From the NCBI GenBank assembly GCA_014843695.1, contig CM026387.1, forward strand, positions 79,505,536 to 79,569,535: 64,000 nucleotides of DNA. Direction: 5' to 3'. Shown piece by piece: positions 24,271-36,648 of this stretch (positions are counted from its first letter, which is position 1; each line of letters starts with the position of its first letter). The notes under the pieces are model-generated. The model searched no databases, was not told the DNA's origin, and saw only the letters and a list, made by a program, of their open reading frames with translations. This stretch comes from Archivesica marissinica. Its lineage: Eukaryota; Mollusca; Bivalvia; Venerida; Vesicomyidae. The translations under genes and the position numbers were made by a program.

Positions 24271-24440
24271 AGATTGACCTGGCCATTTCTGGGTTCCAGC
24301 TCAAGCCTGTATTTATATGCGCACACCAGTGAAAGTTTGGAACTAGTTCCCTGAAAACAAATGGACAATTTAATACCTATAATACGAATACATAGCAGTA
24401 ATTCTTATCACATAAATTCCCATTCGTCCAGAAAAATAAA
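24271..24440. repeat. 170-bp dispersed duplicate, copy 2
   Basis: See 18682-18855; differences are scattered substitutions. Confidence 0.85.
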
Positions 24441-24647
24441 TGATAGAACATTGCACATACATGTATCTGGTATTTCTGTCTGGTTCGGTCCATGTACAGA
24501 AACGAATCGCGTTTATTGTTTCAGTAGAAACGGTACGCTATGCAACGGGGAACTTGGAATAATGTCCTACATATGGTAAATTCATTAAATTTCGAAACGA
24601 AACTATCTGAGAAGCCATGGTCGTGAAAGGGACCACCCCATTTCCTG

Positions 24648-24657
24648 AATAAATAAA
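24648..24657 (+). terminator. Candidate polyadenylation signal
   Basis: Two overlapping AATAAA hexamers (AATAAATAAA), the first such signal after the Hmx stop on the plus strand. Confidence 0.35.
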
Positions 24658-24704
24658 GATTATTACATATTATGAAATTTCACGATACCCTACCTAGTAT
24701 AATA

Positions 24705-24960
24705 TACCATGTATTCAAATCACTTGCCCCTCATTGTTGCATGTTCGAATCCCTTTGGGAGGATGTGCCGAATTCTTAGTGTGAATAAGGTATCCACATG
24801 GCTTGTGGAAGCCTCGGTTGATAGGCTATACTCGAGTGCCCGTTCGTGTCTGAAATACTGCTCGAAGAGGCACTCGGGTTCTTCATCTACCAATAATAGC
24901 AGGAGAGCCACCATATAACCTGTTGTTGGTGCGACTGTAAATCCATAACCTTACAAACAA
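24705..24960 (+). mobile_element. S1 SINE
   Basis: Head partly eroded, B box GTTCGAATCCC present; body with GTATCCACATGGCTTGTGG and a CGACTGTAAATCC 3' end. Confidence 0.8.
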
Positions 24961-25521
24961 ATCAATAGCATGCACAAAAAACCTTATCATAATTATGATC
25001 AAGAATGTGTAATATTTGTTCGGAGATGTAGTACTCTGATGTTATTGGTACGATACTATAGAACCTATACAAATTTTACATATAACTCTAAATATGTCAT
25101 ACAAGGGGTGACCCCTAATTTAGTAAATATACTTTTAGTTCTAATGTGCCTCGGATCACTGGGTGGTGTTAATTACCCACTAGAGACATGCCATAGGACA
25201 TGATCGTGTTTGCAAGGGACACCTGATTTACTGATATGCGCAACTGATAGGAAGGAAATATGGTTGGTCAGAAATAAACACGTGTTGTACTTGTTAGAAA
25301 TGCAGTCATATTCACACACATATATTGTGATCATTTTAATAGCCGTAATGGAGTTCTGTATCGTTGGAAAGCATAGCTCTTAATCATTACATTGGCGTTG
25401 TCACTTGTGGTACACACCATTGTTAGCTTATATCATACGATATGATCGTGTTTGTAAACAAATATCTGATTTACTGATATGCACACTTATACGAGCGAAA
25501 TATGGTTGCAAGAAATAAACG
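24961..25521. other. Intergenic with an internal dispersed duplicate
   Basis: Two related segments (about 25195-25330 and 25435-25520) share GATTTACTGATATGC and AAATATGGTTG. No gene seen. Confidence 0.4.
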
Positions 25522-25790
25522 TGTGTGTGTTTTATGTTTAGTTATCGTCGCTACCGGTTGCCCATATGAGCGACGCCTCCTGAAGAGATTAGTCATTTTA
25601 GATTTTTGGAGGATAGTGCAATGATACAGACAGATACCCATTCCAAAGTCCACTATGATTCTTTTACGTGCACGGTTTAGAGTCCCATGCGAAAGACTGT
25701 TAATTGTATTAGGGTCAGACGGGGGGGGTCGAAGCTGCGATCCCCGGATTACCAGTTCAGCGTGTTACCACTGGACTACAGGTCCGTCTA
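25522..25790 (-). mobile_element. tRNA-derived SINE, family S4
   Basis: Complete head on the minus strand (GTCCAGTGGTAACACG, CTGGTAATCCGGGGATCGC). A short deletion in the body removes the CACGAGACCTCGG part. Confidence 0.9.
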
Positions 25791-25847
25791 ATAAACTTGT
25801 GTTGTAGGCCCACCTGTTATATATGCAGTGATTTTCACACACACAAA

Positions 25848-26078
25848 TGTGGAAGTCGTGATAGCGCCATGGTAGCGCGTTCGCTACAGGTGCGAATTGT
25901 CTGGAGTTCGAGCCACGCTGGAGCTCTTACGTTTGCGCCCTTAGGCAAGGCATTTAAATTCCACGTTGTCCCTTCTCTCTCCCTCGTTGCGATGAATTCC
26001 ATGAGGAATGAGGTCTCGAGAGTGGTTAATATAAGTTGTAAGAACTTGTTTTGCAATCGAGCTAAAATAAATGTGTGT
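25848..26078 (+). mobile_element. tRNA-derived SINE, family S3
   Basis: Head GAAGTCGTGATAGCGCCATG, B box GAGTTCGAGCC, then the GGCAAGGCATTTAAATTCC body and TCGAGCTAAAATAAAT end. Confidence 0.9.
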
Positions 26079-26154
26079 AAACTAACACAAATACATATAT
26101 CGTGTTCATTTTATTATCCGTAATAGAGTTCTATATCGTTATAATGATTAGAAT

Positions 26155-26402
26155 GCATTTTAACCTTTTAAAATGATTGCGAAGCAAGTTCAAACAACTT
26201 ATATTAATCACTCTCGTTGGCGCGGATGAAAGCGTATATGTGGTCATTCGTGTGGGAGGAAACCGGAGTACCCGGAGAAAACCCACCTGTCCGATCTGGC
26301 GACCATCGTACCATCTCACATACTTCCCGGTCCGAGGATCGAACCAGGGTTGCATTGGTGAGAAGCGAGCGCGCTAAGCACTGCGCTAATCGGACAGCAC
26401 GC
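26155..26402 (-). mobile_element. tRNA-derived SINE, family S2
   Basis: Full-length reverse copy; minus-strand head GTCCGATTAGCGCAGTG. Confidence 0.92.
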
Positions 26403-26904
26403 TGTATGCGAAATAAAGCAAATAGCAAAAATAATGTTCATAATTGTCCTAGAAAATAGGGCTTGGCATTTCTTTCAAATCCTCCCAATTGCTCATTTCA
26501 CCTACAGCGTGCTAAAGGTTAAATTCGTTGCAACCTGATAAACATGACCAGATGAAAAATAAGAAAATTATATTGAAAACATAAACATACGTATCTACGG
26601 TTATTATTTCTGCCCACCAACATGTTGTATATCCAGACTGTGAAGTTGTTCTCGTTAAGGATGCAACGCACAGGAAGTGTAATCCAAGGATCGCACGTTC
26701 GATCATCCATTCTCATACTAAGCTTATATTGTATTTGGAAGCGTCTGGGATGGGGACACGTGTTCACCATGTACTATTCTCCCAATAACAAAAACCTGTT
26801 GTGTGATTTGCATACGGACACCACCACCGTGGTTCTGGTTGGGTTCGAACCCGCCGGTTACGAGGTGGACACTTATCCATTGTAATACAGACGCGCCACG
26901 TATC
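26403..26904. other. Unassigned with two tRNA-like ends
   Basis: 26670-26715 carries a B-box-like ACGTTCGATCATCC on the plus strand. 26838-26900 carries, on the minus strand, CGGGTTCGAACCC with an upstream TGGCGCGTCTG. Probably SINE remnants of other families. Confidence 0.4.
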
Positions 26905-27084
26905 CACTAGAGAGTCGAAGCATTGCTATCCAGAACATGTTGTCATGGTTTCGTCGTACAACTAACTAATTAGCTGTACAGTGTTTTAGCATAATCCATG
27001 TTTATTATACTGAAAGGATAATCTAACTAAAACTTTGGATACTCGCGGATGTTGGGGACTATTTCCTCATCAAATTGGTTTGAA
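26905..27084. other. Intergenic
   Basis: Nothing recognised. Confidence 0.35.
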
Positions 27085-27275
27085 AGGTGCGAACGGTCCG
27101 GAGTTCGAGCCCCGCTGGAGCCGTTACGATTGTACCCTTAGGCAAGGCATTTAAATTCCACGTTGCCTCTTCTCTCTCCCTCGTGGCGATGGATTCCATC
27201 AGGAATGAGGTCTCGAGAGTGATTAATATAAGTTGAAAGAACTTGTTTCGCAATCGAGCTAAAATAAATTTGTAT
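27085..27275 (+). mobile_element. S3 SINE, head truncated
   Basis: Begins at GGTGCGAACGGTCCGGAG, B box GAGTTCGAGCCCC intact. Confidence 0.88.
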
Positions 27276-27527
27276 AAAAATCAAATTGGTTAAAACTTGG
27301 AATATATACTGACACAATAAACAACTGTGCACTTTTATATTGAGCGTTGAATTTTCGTTTATTTTAGAATTATGGATTTTACTATCATGAATGAAGAAAA
27401 TAATCCTTCACACATTGCACTAATTTACCAATAGTTCGCACATTTTGATACATGTACCAAATTTGCCTATATTATTTTCTAAAAGAATATAACGTTACCT
27501 CCAAGGCAAGTTATGTTATATGTTATA

Positions 27528-27780
27528 TTTCGGGTTTTACGCCTGCATCAGCACCATTTTGGGCTATATCGCCGGCGGGCAGTTTACTTAACAACACCTT
27601 TCCTGGGCAGGCTCCAGCGGTTAACCAGTACTTGGGTGCAACAACCTCCGTAAGAAACTGCCAACTTTTTCATATAAATGAGACACGGCCTGGGGGGGCT
27701 CGAACCCGTGACCATCAGTGATGATAGGTTACAGTGGTATACAAGTCAGCGACCTTAACCACTCGACCACGGAGGCTCTG
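27528..27780 (-). mobile_element. tRNA-derived SINE, family S6
   Basis: Minus-strand head GTGGTCGAGTGGTTAAGGTC is a clear tRNA A box; B box GGGTTCGAGCC. Body ends with a CAGGCGTAAAACCC tail. Also at 30722 and 33012. Confidence 0.88.
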
Positions 27781-27959
27781 TTTCATTTTGGTGTCAGTAT
27801 ATATAAAGTTCGGTGAAATTGTATTTAAATTGAGCTTCAAGAAATTATAAAACACATAAAATGTACTACTATCAAAATGAAATTCGCACAATGGGATCAA
27901 ATAAAATTCAAACAATATGAAAAGTCACCCAAAATCTCAAAATCCATAAACTTGGCAAT

Positions 27960-28095
27960 AATTAATACTTTGCACGTTATCGCACGGCCGACCATCCGGG
28001 TAGAATCACCGGCACAACTGGATAGGTTCATTACTTGAAAGTCCGAGGCCCAGGGAGAATTGGCACTCGAACCCACAGCTGTGATGGGCTAGTGA
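27960..28095 (-). mobile_element. S1 SINE body flanking the 32-bp array
   Basis: The plus strand shows the S1 body (CCATCCGGGTAGAATCACCG) and B box region (CTCGAACCCACAGC); at about 28092 it enters the 32-bp array, which replaces its A-box end. Confidence 0.8.
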
Positions 28096-29586
28096 TTGGC
28101 AGTCAGATACCTTAACATCACTCGTGATTGGCAGTCACATACCTTAACATCACTCGTGATTGGCAGTCACATACCTTAACATCACTCGTGATTTGCAGTC
28201 AGATACCTTAACATCACTCGTGATTGGCAGTCACATACCTTAACATCACTCGTGATTGGTAGTCACATACCTTAACATCACTCGTGATTGGCAGTCAGAT
28301 ACCTTAACATCACTCGTGATTGACAGTCAGATACCTTAACATCACTCGTGATTGATAGTCAGATACCTTAACATCACTCGTGATTGACAGTCAGATACCT
28401 TAACATCACTCGTGATTGACAGTCAGATACCTTAACATCACTCGTGATTGACAGTCAGATACCTTAACATCACTCGTGATTGACAGTCAGATACCTTAAC
28501 ATCACTCGTGATTGGTAGTCAGATACCGTAACATCACTCGTGATTGGTAGTCAGATACCTTAACATCACTCGTGATTGACAGTCAGATATCTTAACATCA
28601 CTCGTGATTGACAGTCAGATACCTTAACATCACTCGTGATTGGCAGTCAGATACCTTAACATCACTCGTGATTGACAGTCAGATACCTTAACATCACTCG
28701 TGATTGACAGTCAGATACCTTAACATCACTCGTGATTGACAGTCAGATACCTTAACATCACTCGTGATTGGTAGTCAGATACCGTAACATCACTCGTGAT
28801 TGGTAGTCAGATACCTTAACATCACTCGTGATTGACAGTCAGATACCTTAACATCACTCGTGATTGGTAGTCAGATACCTTAACATCACTCGTGATTGGC
28901 AGTCAGATACCTTAACATCACTCGTGATTGACAGTCAGATACCTTAACATCACTCGTGATTGACAGTCAGATACCTTAACATCACTCGTGATTGATAGTC
29001 AGATACCTTAACATCACTCGTGATTGACAGTCAGATACCTTAACATCACTCGTGATTGGTAGTCAGATATCGTAACATCACTCATGGTTGTCAGTCAGAT
29101 ACCTTAACATCACTCGTGATTGGCAGTCAGATACCGTAACATCACTCGTGATTGGTAGTCAGATACCGTAACATCACTCGTGATTGACAGTCAGATACCT
29201 TAACATCACTCGTGATTGACAGTCAGATACCGTAACATCACTCGTGATTGACAGTCAGATACCTTAACATCACTCATGATTGGCAGTCAGATACCTTAAC
29301 ATCACTCGTGATTGACAGTCAGATACCTTAACATCATTCGTGATTGGCTTAACATCACTCGTGATTGACAGTCATATACCTTAACATCACTTGTGATTGA
29401 CAGTCAGATACCTTAACATCACTCGTGATTGACAGTCAGATACCTTAACATCACTCGTGATTGGCAGTCAGATACCTTAACATCATTCGTGATTGACAGT
29501 CAGATACCTTAACATCACTCGTGATTGACAGTCAGATACCTTAACATCACTCGTGATTGACAGTCAGATACCTTAACATCACTCGG
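28092..29586. repeat. 32-bp array derived from a SINE head, about 46 units
   Basis: Unit TGATTGGCAGTCAGATACCT followed by TAACATCACTCG. The last unit runs into CACTCGGTCA, the reverse complement of the tRNA A-box TGACCGAGTG expected at the 5' end of the S1 SINE at 27960. Common variants are TTGGCAG, TTGACAG and TTGGTAG. One partial unit occurs near 29340. Confidence 0.95.
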
Positions 29587-29954
29587 TCACGAATGCCACA
29601 TTGTACTGCTGAAATGCCCTTTCATAAAAAATACCTGTCCCTAAGAATGACCGGTCTGTAATATGCAAATTGCGTAAAAGAACATATCAGTGAACACGAA
29701 TATCGATTGTCTGCAACTACCATGAAATTCTCGTGCATGTTGATTTAACCATACACGTGGTTACGTGCAATTGTCACGGTGTCTGATTTTACCAATTTTA
29801 TATTGTCATTCTAGTAGTATCATAAAGTGCAAACATTCAAACCAATACCGTTAATCATATTTGAACAAAATAAAAAGGGTCTAGTTAGAACACCATTTCA
29901 GTGTACATGTATTTATGTCATACCTATGGCATTCTTTATTTAATCAGTCCACGG
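29587..29954. other. Intergenic
   Basis: No gene or repeat seen. Confidence 0.4.
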
Positions 29955-30240
29955 CTTCAATGGGGCCACCCTGACCGAGTGGTAAAGGTCGTTGACTTCA
30001 AATCAATTGCCCATCCACTGCTGCTGGTTCGAATCCCACTGGGGGTATTGAATTATTTCATGTGAGGAAACTATCCAGTTGGCTCGTGGTAGGTCGGTCG
30101 TTCTACCTGGGTTCACGCACGTGTCTGAAATGCTGCTCGAATGGGCACCCGGGGATTTTCTCCGCCAATGTATAGCTGTAAAGTCGCCATGTGACCTAAT
30201 GTATTCGTGCGACGTTAAACCCCAAAAATAAATGAAACAT
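29955..30240 (+). mobile_element. S1 SINE, full-length copy
   Basis: Head reads CCTGACCGAGTGGTAAAGGT, similar to tRNA-Ser/Leu; B box GGTTCGAATCCC; body GGAAACTATCCAGTTGGC; ends GACGTTAAACCCCAAAAATA. Best reference copy for S1 in the window. Confidence 0.92.
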
Positions 30241-30721
30241 ATGAAGTTCGGGAAGTTGAAATTATGTAATAGCGATTGCTATTACAAGTCTTTCGGAGAT
30301 AAAAATCCCCCATACCTCTGTGTGATTTGCCATTGCTTACACATGATTAGCTGTGCTATACCGTCCCCCGTGGTACGGAGCAGGGAGGTCGAAGGTTCGT
30401 ACCTCGTCAGCGGTTCATTCTGATAACCATGGCCGGTTGGCGAGCCACCAGCTAGTTATTAAATATAATGTTCACAGATTGCCAAGGATAGGATTCTGGA
30501 AGTAACGTCCATAAGAGGTGTCTCATCAGTCAACAATGGCTGGCCCTTTCAATAGGGGCGACACTGTAATAAACAAACAATATAGCTCAATTTATTGAGT
30601 GTTGCGTGGTCGATTGAAATAATCGGACTCCAATGCATTATTTGCTGAAATAAGGCCTTAGTTTTATTTCTCTGCCGTATCGAAGGGTTTAACAACAAAA
30701 TATTAATGTTGGCGCAAGTTT
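30241..30721. other. Unassigned, possible SINE remnant
   Basis: A B-box-like GAAGGTTCGTACCTC near 30390 hints at another tRNA-derived relic; no gene seen. Confidence 0.35.
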
Positions 30722-30945
30722 GTTCGAGCTTTACGCCTGTATCAGCACCATTTTGGGCTATATCGACGATGGGCAGTTTACCTAACACCTGTCCTGGGCA
30801 GGCTACAACGGTTAACCAGTAGGCCTACTTGGTGCACCAACCTCCGTAATAAACTGCCAACGTTGTCATATAGACACAGCCTGAGCGAGGCTCCAACACG
30901 TGACCACCAACGACCGTAACCAGTCGACCACGGAGGTGGACTTGG
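30722..30945 (-). mobile_element. tRNA-derived SINE, family S6
   Basis: Matches 27528-27780; the head is partly eroded. Confidence 0.85.
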
Positions 30946-31139
30946 CGCAAGTTATATCGTCGAATATATCGTTGATATACGATGGATATGCTTGGAACGC
31001 CAGGGGGCGTAAAATATCGATTTTGAATATGTAGGCCCGACTAATCAATGGAACACCATATGTTCTACTAGAGCTTCAATGGTGCACTCTGACGCATTTT
31101 AATGCATGTGTTAGAGACGTTTAAATTTCGATATTTTCA

Positions 31140-32975
31140 GAGATAACTAAGCAACTGTTAAGACCTCTGTTCGTTCTCTACTAAGCAACTGTTAAGACTT
31201 CTGTTCTCTACTAAGCAACTGTTAAGACTTCTGTTCTCTACTAAGCAACTGTTAAGACTTCTGTTCTCTACTAAGCAACTAGGCTACTGTTAAGACTTCT
31301 GTTCTCTACTAAGCAACTGTTAATACCTCTGTTCTCTACTAAGCAACTGTTAAGACTTCTGTTCTCTACTAAGCAACTAGGCTACTGTTAAGACTTCTGT
31401 TCTCTACTAAGCAACTGTTAAGACTTCTGTTCTCTACTAAGCAACTAGGCTACTGTTAAGACTTCTGTTCTCTACTAAGCAACTAGGCTACTGTTATGAT
31501 TTCTGTTCTCTACTAAGCAACTGTTAAGACCTCTGTTCTCTACTAAGCAACGTGGCTACTGTTAAGACTGCTGTTCTCTACTAAGCAACTAGGCTACTGT
31601 TAAGACTTCTGTTCTCTACTAAGCAACTGTTATGACTTCTATTCTCTACTAAGCAACTGTTAAGACGTCAGTTCTCTACTAAGCAACTAGGCTACTGTTA
31701 AGACTTCTGTTCTCAAATAAGCAACTGTTAAGACCTCTGTTCGTTCTCTACTAAGCAACTGTTAAGACTTCCGTTCGTTCTCTACTAAGCAACTAGGTTA
31801 CTGTTAATACCTCTGTTCTCTACTAAGCAACTAGGCTACTGTTAAGACCTCTGTTCTCTACTAAGCAACTGTTAAGACCTCCGTTCTCTACTAAGCAACT
31901 AGGCTACTGTTCTCTACTAAGCAACTGTTAAGACCGTCGTTCGTTCTCTACTAAGCAACTATGTTACTGTTAAGACCTCTGTTCTCAACTAAGCAACTGT
32001 TAAGACCTCTGTTCTCTACTAAGCAACTGTTAAGACTTCTGTTCTCTACTAAGCAACTGTTAAGACCTCTGTTCTCTACTAAGCAACTGCTAAGACCTCA
32101 GTTCTCTACTAAGCAACTGCTAAGACCTCAGTTCTCTACTAAGCAACTGTTAAGACCTGTTCGTTCTCTACTAAGCAACTGTTAAGACCTATGTTCGTTC
32201 TCTACTAAGCAACTGTTAAGACTTCCGTTCGTTCTCTACTAAGCAACTAGGCTACTGTTAAGACCTCTGTTCTCTACTAAGCAATTGTTAAGACCTCTGT
32301 TCTCTACTAAGCAACTGCTAAGACCTCAGTTCTCTACTAAGCAACTGCTAAGACCTCAGTTCTCTACTAAGCAACTGTTAAGACCTGTTCGTTCTCTACT
32401 AAGCAACTGTTAAGACCTATGTTCGTTCTCTACTAAGCAACTGTTAAGACTTCCGTTCGTTCTCTACTAAGCAACTAGGCTACTGTTAAGACCTCTGTTC
32501 TCTACTAAGCAATTGTTAAGACCTCTGTTCTCTACTAAGCAACTGCTAAGACCTCAGTTCTCTACTAAGCAACTGCTAAGACCTCAGTTCTCTACTAAGC
32601 AACTGTTAAGACCTGTTCGTTCTCTACTAAGCAACTGTTAAGACCTATGTTCGTTCTCTACTAAGCAACTGTTAAGACTTCCGTTCGTTCTCTACTAAGC
32701 AACTAGGCTACTGTTAAGACCTCTGTTCTCTACTAAGCAATTGTTAAGACTTCTGTTCTCTACTAAGCAACTGTTAAGACCGCTGTTCGTTCTCTACTAA
32801 ACAACTGTTAAGACCTCTGTTCGTTCTCTACTAGGTAACTGTTAAGACCTCTGTTCGTTCTCTACTAGGTAACTGTTAAGACCTCTGTTCGTTCTCTACT
32901 AAGCAACTGTTAAGACCTCTGTTCTCTACTAAGCAACTGTTAAGACTTCCGTTCTCTAAGCAACTAGGCTACTGT
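31140..32975. repeat. 30-bp array with length variants, about 60 units
   Basis: Core unit CTACTAAGCAACTGTTAAGA followed by CCTCTGTTCT. Variants insert AGGCTA before CTGTTAAG or a TCGT before TCTC. A block of about 230 bp containing five or six variant units is itself repeated (near 32146, 32376 and 32606), showing higher-order amplification. Confidence 0.95.
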
Positions 32976-33011
32976 CAATTTCATGTATGCATAGAAACTT
33001 AAAATCTTCGT

Positions 33012-33200
33012 TTGTTCGGGTTTTACACCTGCATCAGCACCAATTTAGTCTACATCACCGGTGTGCAGTTTACCTAACAAAAACTTTTGCAGGCTCAAAC
33101 GGTTAACCAGTACTTGGTGCATTAACCTCTGTAAGAAACTACCAACTTTTTCATAGTAAATGAGACACGGCCCGAAGTGTGACAACTGATTACAAGTCGA
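33012..33200 (-). mobile_element. tRNA-derived SINE, family S6, head damaged
   Basis: Body GGGTTTTACACCTGCATCAG to AATGAGACACGGCC on the plus strand; the head is degraded. Confidence 0.8.
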
Positions 33201-33748
33201 CCACCTACAAACTATTTCTGAAGCCAACCAAGGTCCATACATTAACTAGGCTAATACTACAACTAGTAAATTCAGAGGCGCATCCAGTGCACTCGAGCAC
33301 CCCCTGCTATTTTTCATCCCATAAAATCCTTACCTCATTTTACACCACAGGTACCAGGACATTGCAATATTTGATATTCAGTTTTTCAACATTTTTCACT
33401 GCAACATCCCCTTGCTGAGGACAGACCAGCTGTGTTGTCCACAATTGTGTTACTCACATAGCACCCCACTTATTTGTTTCCTGGATATGCCTCTGGTAAA
33501 TTGTATAAATTATACTAACCTATTACACCTAAACACAATGGTCAAAAGTTCATTGCAATTTCACACATAAACAACTAAGTTTAGTATATATCATAAATTT
33601 ATTAAACAATTCATTATTTATAGCTTTACAAACAAATACTATTGCATATTACACTGCTTACAGGACGCAGTAATGGAGAGAGCTTCTTTAGTTAGTAACA
33701 TTTCACAGCTCATCCTGCTTGTATCAATCACTCTTACTTTATGGTGTC
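33201..33748. other. Intergenic
   Basis: No gene or repeat recognised. Confidence 0.4.
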
Positions 33749-34342
33749 CGGATATACAGTATTACTTGGTCCCGGATATACAGTATTACTTGGTCCCGGA
33801 TATACAGTATTACTTGGTCCCGGATATACAGTATTACTTGGTCCCGGATATACAGTATTACTTGGTCCCGGATATACAGTATTACTTGTCCAGATATACA
33901 GTATTACTTGTCCGGGTATACAGTATTACTTGTCACGGATATACAGTATTACTTGTCCGGGTATACAGTATTACTTGTCATGGATATACAGTATTACTTG
34001 TCCGGGTATACATTATTACTTGTCACGGATATACAGTAGTACTTGTCCAGATATACAGTATTACTTGTCCGGGTATACAGTATTACTTGTCACGGATATA
34101 CAGTATTACTTGTCCGGGTATACAGTATTACTTGTCATGGATATACAGTATTACTTGTCCGGGTATACATTATTACTTGTCACGGATATACAGTAGTACT
34201 TGTCCAGATATACAGTATTACTTGTCCAGATATACAGTATTACTTGTCCGGGTATACAGTATTACTTGTCACGGATATACAGTAGTACTTGTCCGGATAT
34301 ACAGTATTACTTGTCACGGATATACAGTATTACTTGTCCGGA
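33749..34342. repeat. 22-24-bp array
   Basis: First six units are GATATACAGTATTACTTGGT plus CCCG (24 bp). The rest are 22 bp, GATATACAGTATTACTTGTC plus CG, alternating with GGTATACAG. The 289-codon frame spanning it is an artefact of the repeat. Confidence 0.95.
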
Positions 34343-34815
34343 TAAACAGGAATAAAATATTGATTTCACATCTCATTTATATCAAACTAAAAACATTTGC
34401 GACACGGAAATCCAAGTTTCATATATACTGGAATAACAGATATGAAGTAACAAAGTGTTCTGACACAAGTTATAAGTCGCCACGCATGGAATGGCAAGAG
34501 GTAGCAGTCCAAACACGCATATATGGATTAAAACATATATGAGGTTCGCATCCTATCTAAATACACATAGGTAATATGAAATCATAACTTGCACACCTGC
34601 TGGAATAATGAGGTATGACCAGTCTTCCCGAAATCCGTAGGACCGCCTGACATGTCAGACAAAAAATCCTTCGGTCAGACAAAATATATTGAAAGTTTAA
34701 GTGCATTTTAATCATTTGTCTGACCGGTGTCAGACAAACTCTGGCAAAGTTTCGTGAAGACTGGTATGAAAGCAAGTGTTCATTCCCCATTAGGCCCTAC
34801 TTATCATCATGCATA
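34343..34815. other. Intergenic with a small inverted repeat
   Basis: TGACATGTCAGACAAAAAAT (about 34648) pairs with a GTCTGACCGGTGTCAGACAA segment near 34718. No gene seen. Confidence 0.4.
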
Positions 34816-35056
34816 TTAACCCTTTCAACACCACAGGCCTCTAAATAGGCTTACAAAAAGTGTAGATCCAGATGAGCCGGCTCGTGACGAGCCGTCTCAT
34901 CAGGATCTGCACTTTTTGCCAGTGATATGACTATTTTTAGACATAATTACCCATTTTGATAAATGAACTTGTCCAAATGTGATTTTCTGATTCATTTATT
35001 GGTTTATGAATATCATGGACCAGTCCATGTGAGTTACTTGGTGTTGAATGGGTTAA
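34816..35056 (-). mobile_element. MITE-A copy with TTAA at both ends
   Basis: TTAACCCTTTCAACACCA to GGTGTTGAATGGGTTAA with the central GGCTCGTGACGAGCC hairpin. Confidence 0.9.
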
Positions 35057-35239
35057 GCGTAAGACAAAGATCCCACTTCTACAATATGGAGAATATTAGT
35101 CTAAGATGGGATTTTATTTCATCGAGGGATCATCGAAATTTGTAAACACACTTCTTCTTTTGTTGTTGGGTATACAGCCTAATAGATGTTTTAGTAAATG
35201 TAAAGCATTTACAAGAATAACAATTCTAAAACAACAGCA

Positions 35240-35790
35240 AAGGTAAACATAATAACACCATGATAAACAACATGACACAATCAGATAAACAACATGACAA
35301 AATCTGATAAACAACATATCATCTGATAAACATGACATCATCTGATTAACAACATGATAACATCTGATAAACAACATGACATCATCTGATTAACAACATG
35401 ACATCATCTGATAACAACATGATAAAATCTGATAACACCCAGGGTGTGAAACAACATATAACTAACAATGGTAAACAGCGCAATAAACATGACATACAAC
35501 ATGGCATAGTGTGTGGTAAACAACATGACTTAGTGTGTGGTAAACAACATGACTTAGTGTGTGGTAAACAACATAACTTAGTGTGTGTGTGTGTGGTAAA
35601 CAACATGACACAGTGTGGTAAACAACATGACATAGAGTGCGGTAAACAACACAACACAGAGTGTGGTAAACAACACAACACAGAGTGTGTGGTAAACAAC
35701 ATGACAGAGAGTGTGGTAAACAACATGACAGAGTGTGGTAAACAACACAAGAGAGTGTGGCAAATAACACAGCATAGTGCAGTAAACAAC
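35240..35790. repeat. Irregular ~20-24-bp array
   Basis: Units built on GTAAACAACATGACATAGTG and AACAACATGACATCATCTGA with variable (GT)n inserts. Overlapping Cys/Leu-rich frames are artefacts. Confidence 0.9.
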
Positions 35791-35833
35791 TGATAAATCC
35801 ACTCAATAGCTTCATCCATTTGATAAACAAAAC

Positions 35834-36047
35834 ACGGCTAACAGCAGTGGTATCTGTAAACACGGCTAACAGCAGTGGTATCTGTAAACACGGCTAACAA
35901 CAGTGGTATCTGTAAACACGGCTAACAACAGTGGTATCTGTAAACACGGCTAACAACAGTGGTATCTGTAAACACGGCTAACAACAGTGGTATCTGTAAA
36001 CACGGCTAACAACAGTGGTATCTGTAAACACGGCTAACAACAGTGGT
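35834..36047. repeat. 28-bp array, about 7.6 units
   Basis: Unit ACGGCTAACAACAGTGGTAT plus CTGTAAAC. Confidence 0.96.
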
Positions 36048-36225
36048 AAAGGAGATAAATAACTTCTATAAGTGTACATATTTACATCGAGATTGCATTT
36101 CCTTCAATGAACGTATATGTCCTGTTTGTATCCAAATATTGTTTTGCACGAAATTCTTCACTAATGATACAGCGCTGACATGCACACTCAAAGTTACGGG
36201 GCATGCGCTTAGTTTATACGATTCT

Positions 36226-36402
36226 GTATAGCTTGATTGTGAAACAAGTTCCTATAACTTATATTAATCACTCTCGAGACCTCATTCCTGATGGAATCCA
36301 TCGCCACGAGGGAGAGAAGAGGCATTTAAATAAGTAAATTCTTAGTGGAATTTAAATGCCTTGCGACAGCTACTGCTGGGTGCGAAATTCCACAATGGAC
36401 AG
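36226..36402 (-). mobile_element. S3 SINE with internal damage
   Basis: Matches the S3 3' half; a short insertion duplicates the GCATTTAAATAAG region and the head is cut. Confidence 0.8.
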
Positions 36403-36415
36403 CGTTTCTTTGATA

Positions 36416-36648
36416 TTAACCCATTCAACACTCACATGGACTGGTCCATGATATTCATAAACCAATAAATGAATCAGAAAATCACATTTGGACAAGTTCA
36501 TTTATCAAAATGGGTAATTATGTCTAAAAATAGTCATATCACTGGCAAAAAGTGCAGATCCTGATGAGACGGCTCGTCACGAGCCGGCTCATCTGGATCT
36601 ACACTTTTTGTAAGCCTATTTAGAGGTCTGTGGTGTTGAAAGGGTTAA
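36416..36648 (+). mobile_element. MITE-A copy with TTAA at both ends
   Basis: TTAACCCATTCAACACTCAC to GTGGTGTTGAAAGGGTTAA; it lacks about 8 bp after the left repeat. Confidence 0.9.

Noticed and set aside
28092..29586. CRISPR-like array
   Set aside because: Units are contiguous with no spacers and derive from a SINE; the genome is animal.
31961..32185. LLRPLFSTKQ repeat protein
   Set aside because: A frame of the 30-bp array with no unique sequence.
33673..34542. 289-codon ORF on the plus strand
   Set aside because: Almost all of it is the 22-24-bp array; the unique ends are not coding-like.
35382..35863. Cys/Leu-rich ORFs on both strands near 35.4-35.9 kb
   Set aside because: Artefacts of the GTAAACAACATGAC array.
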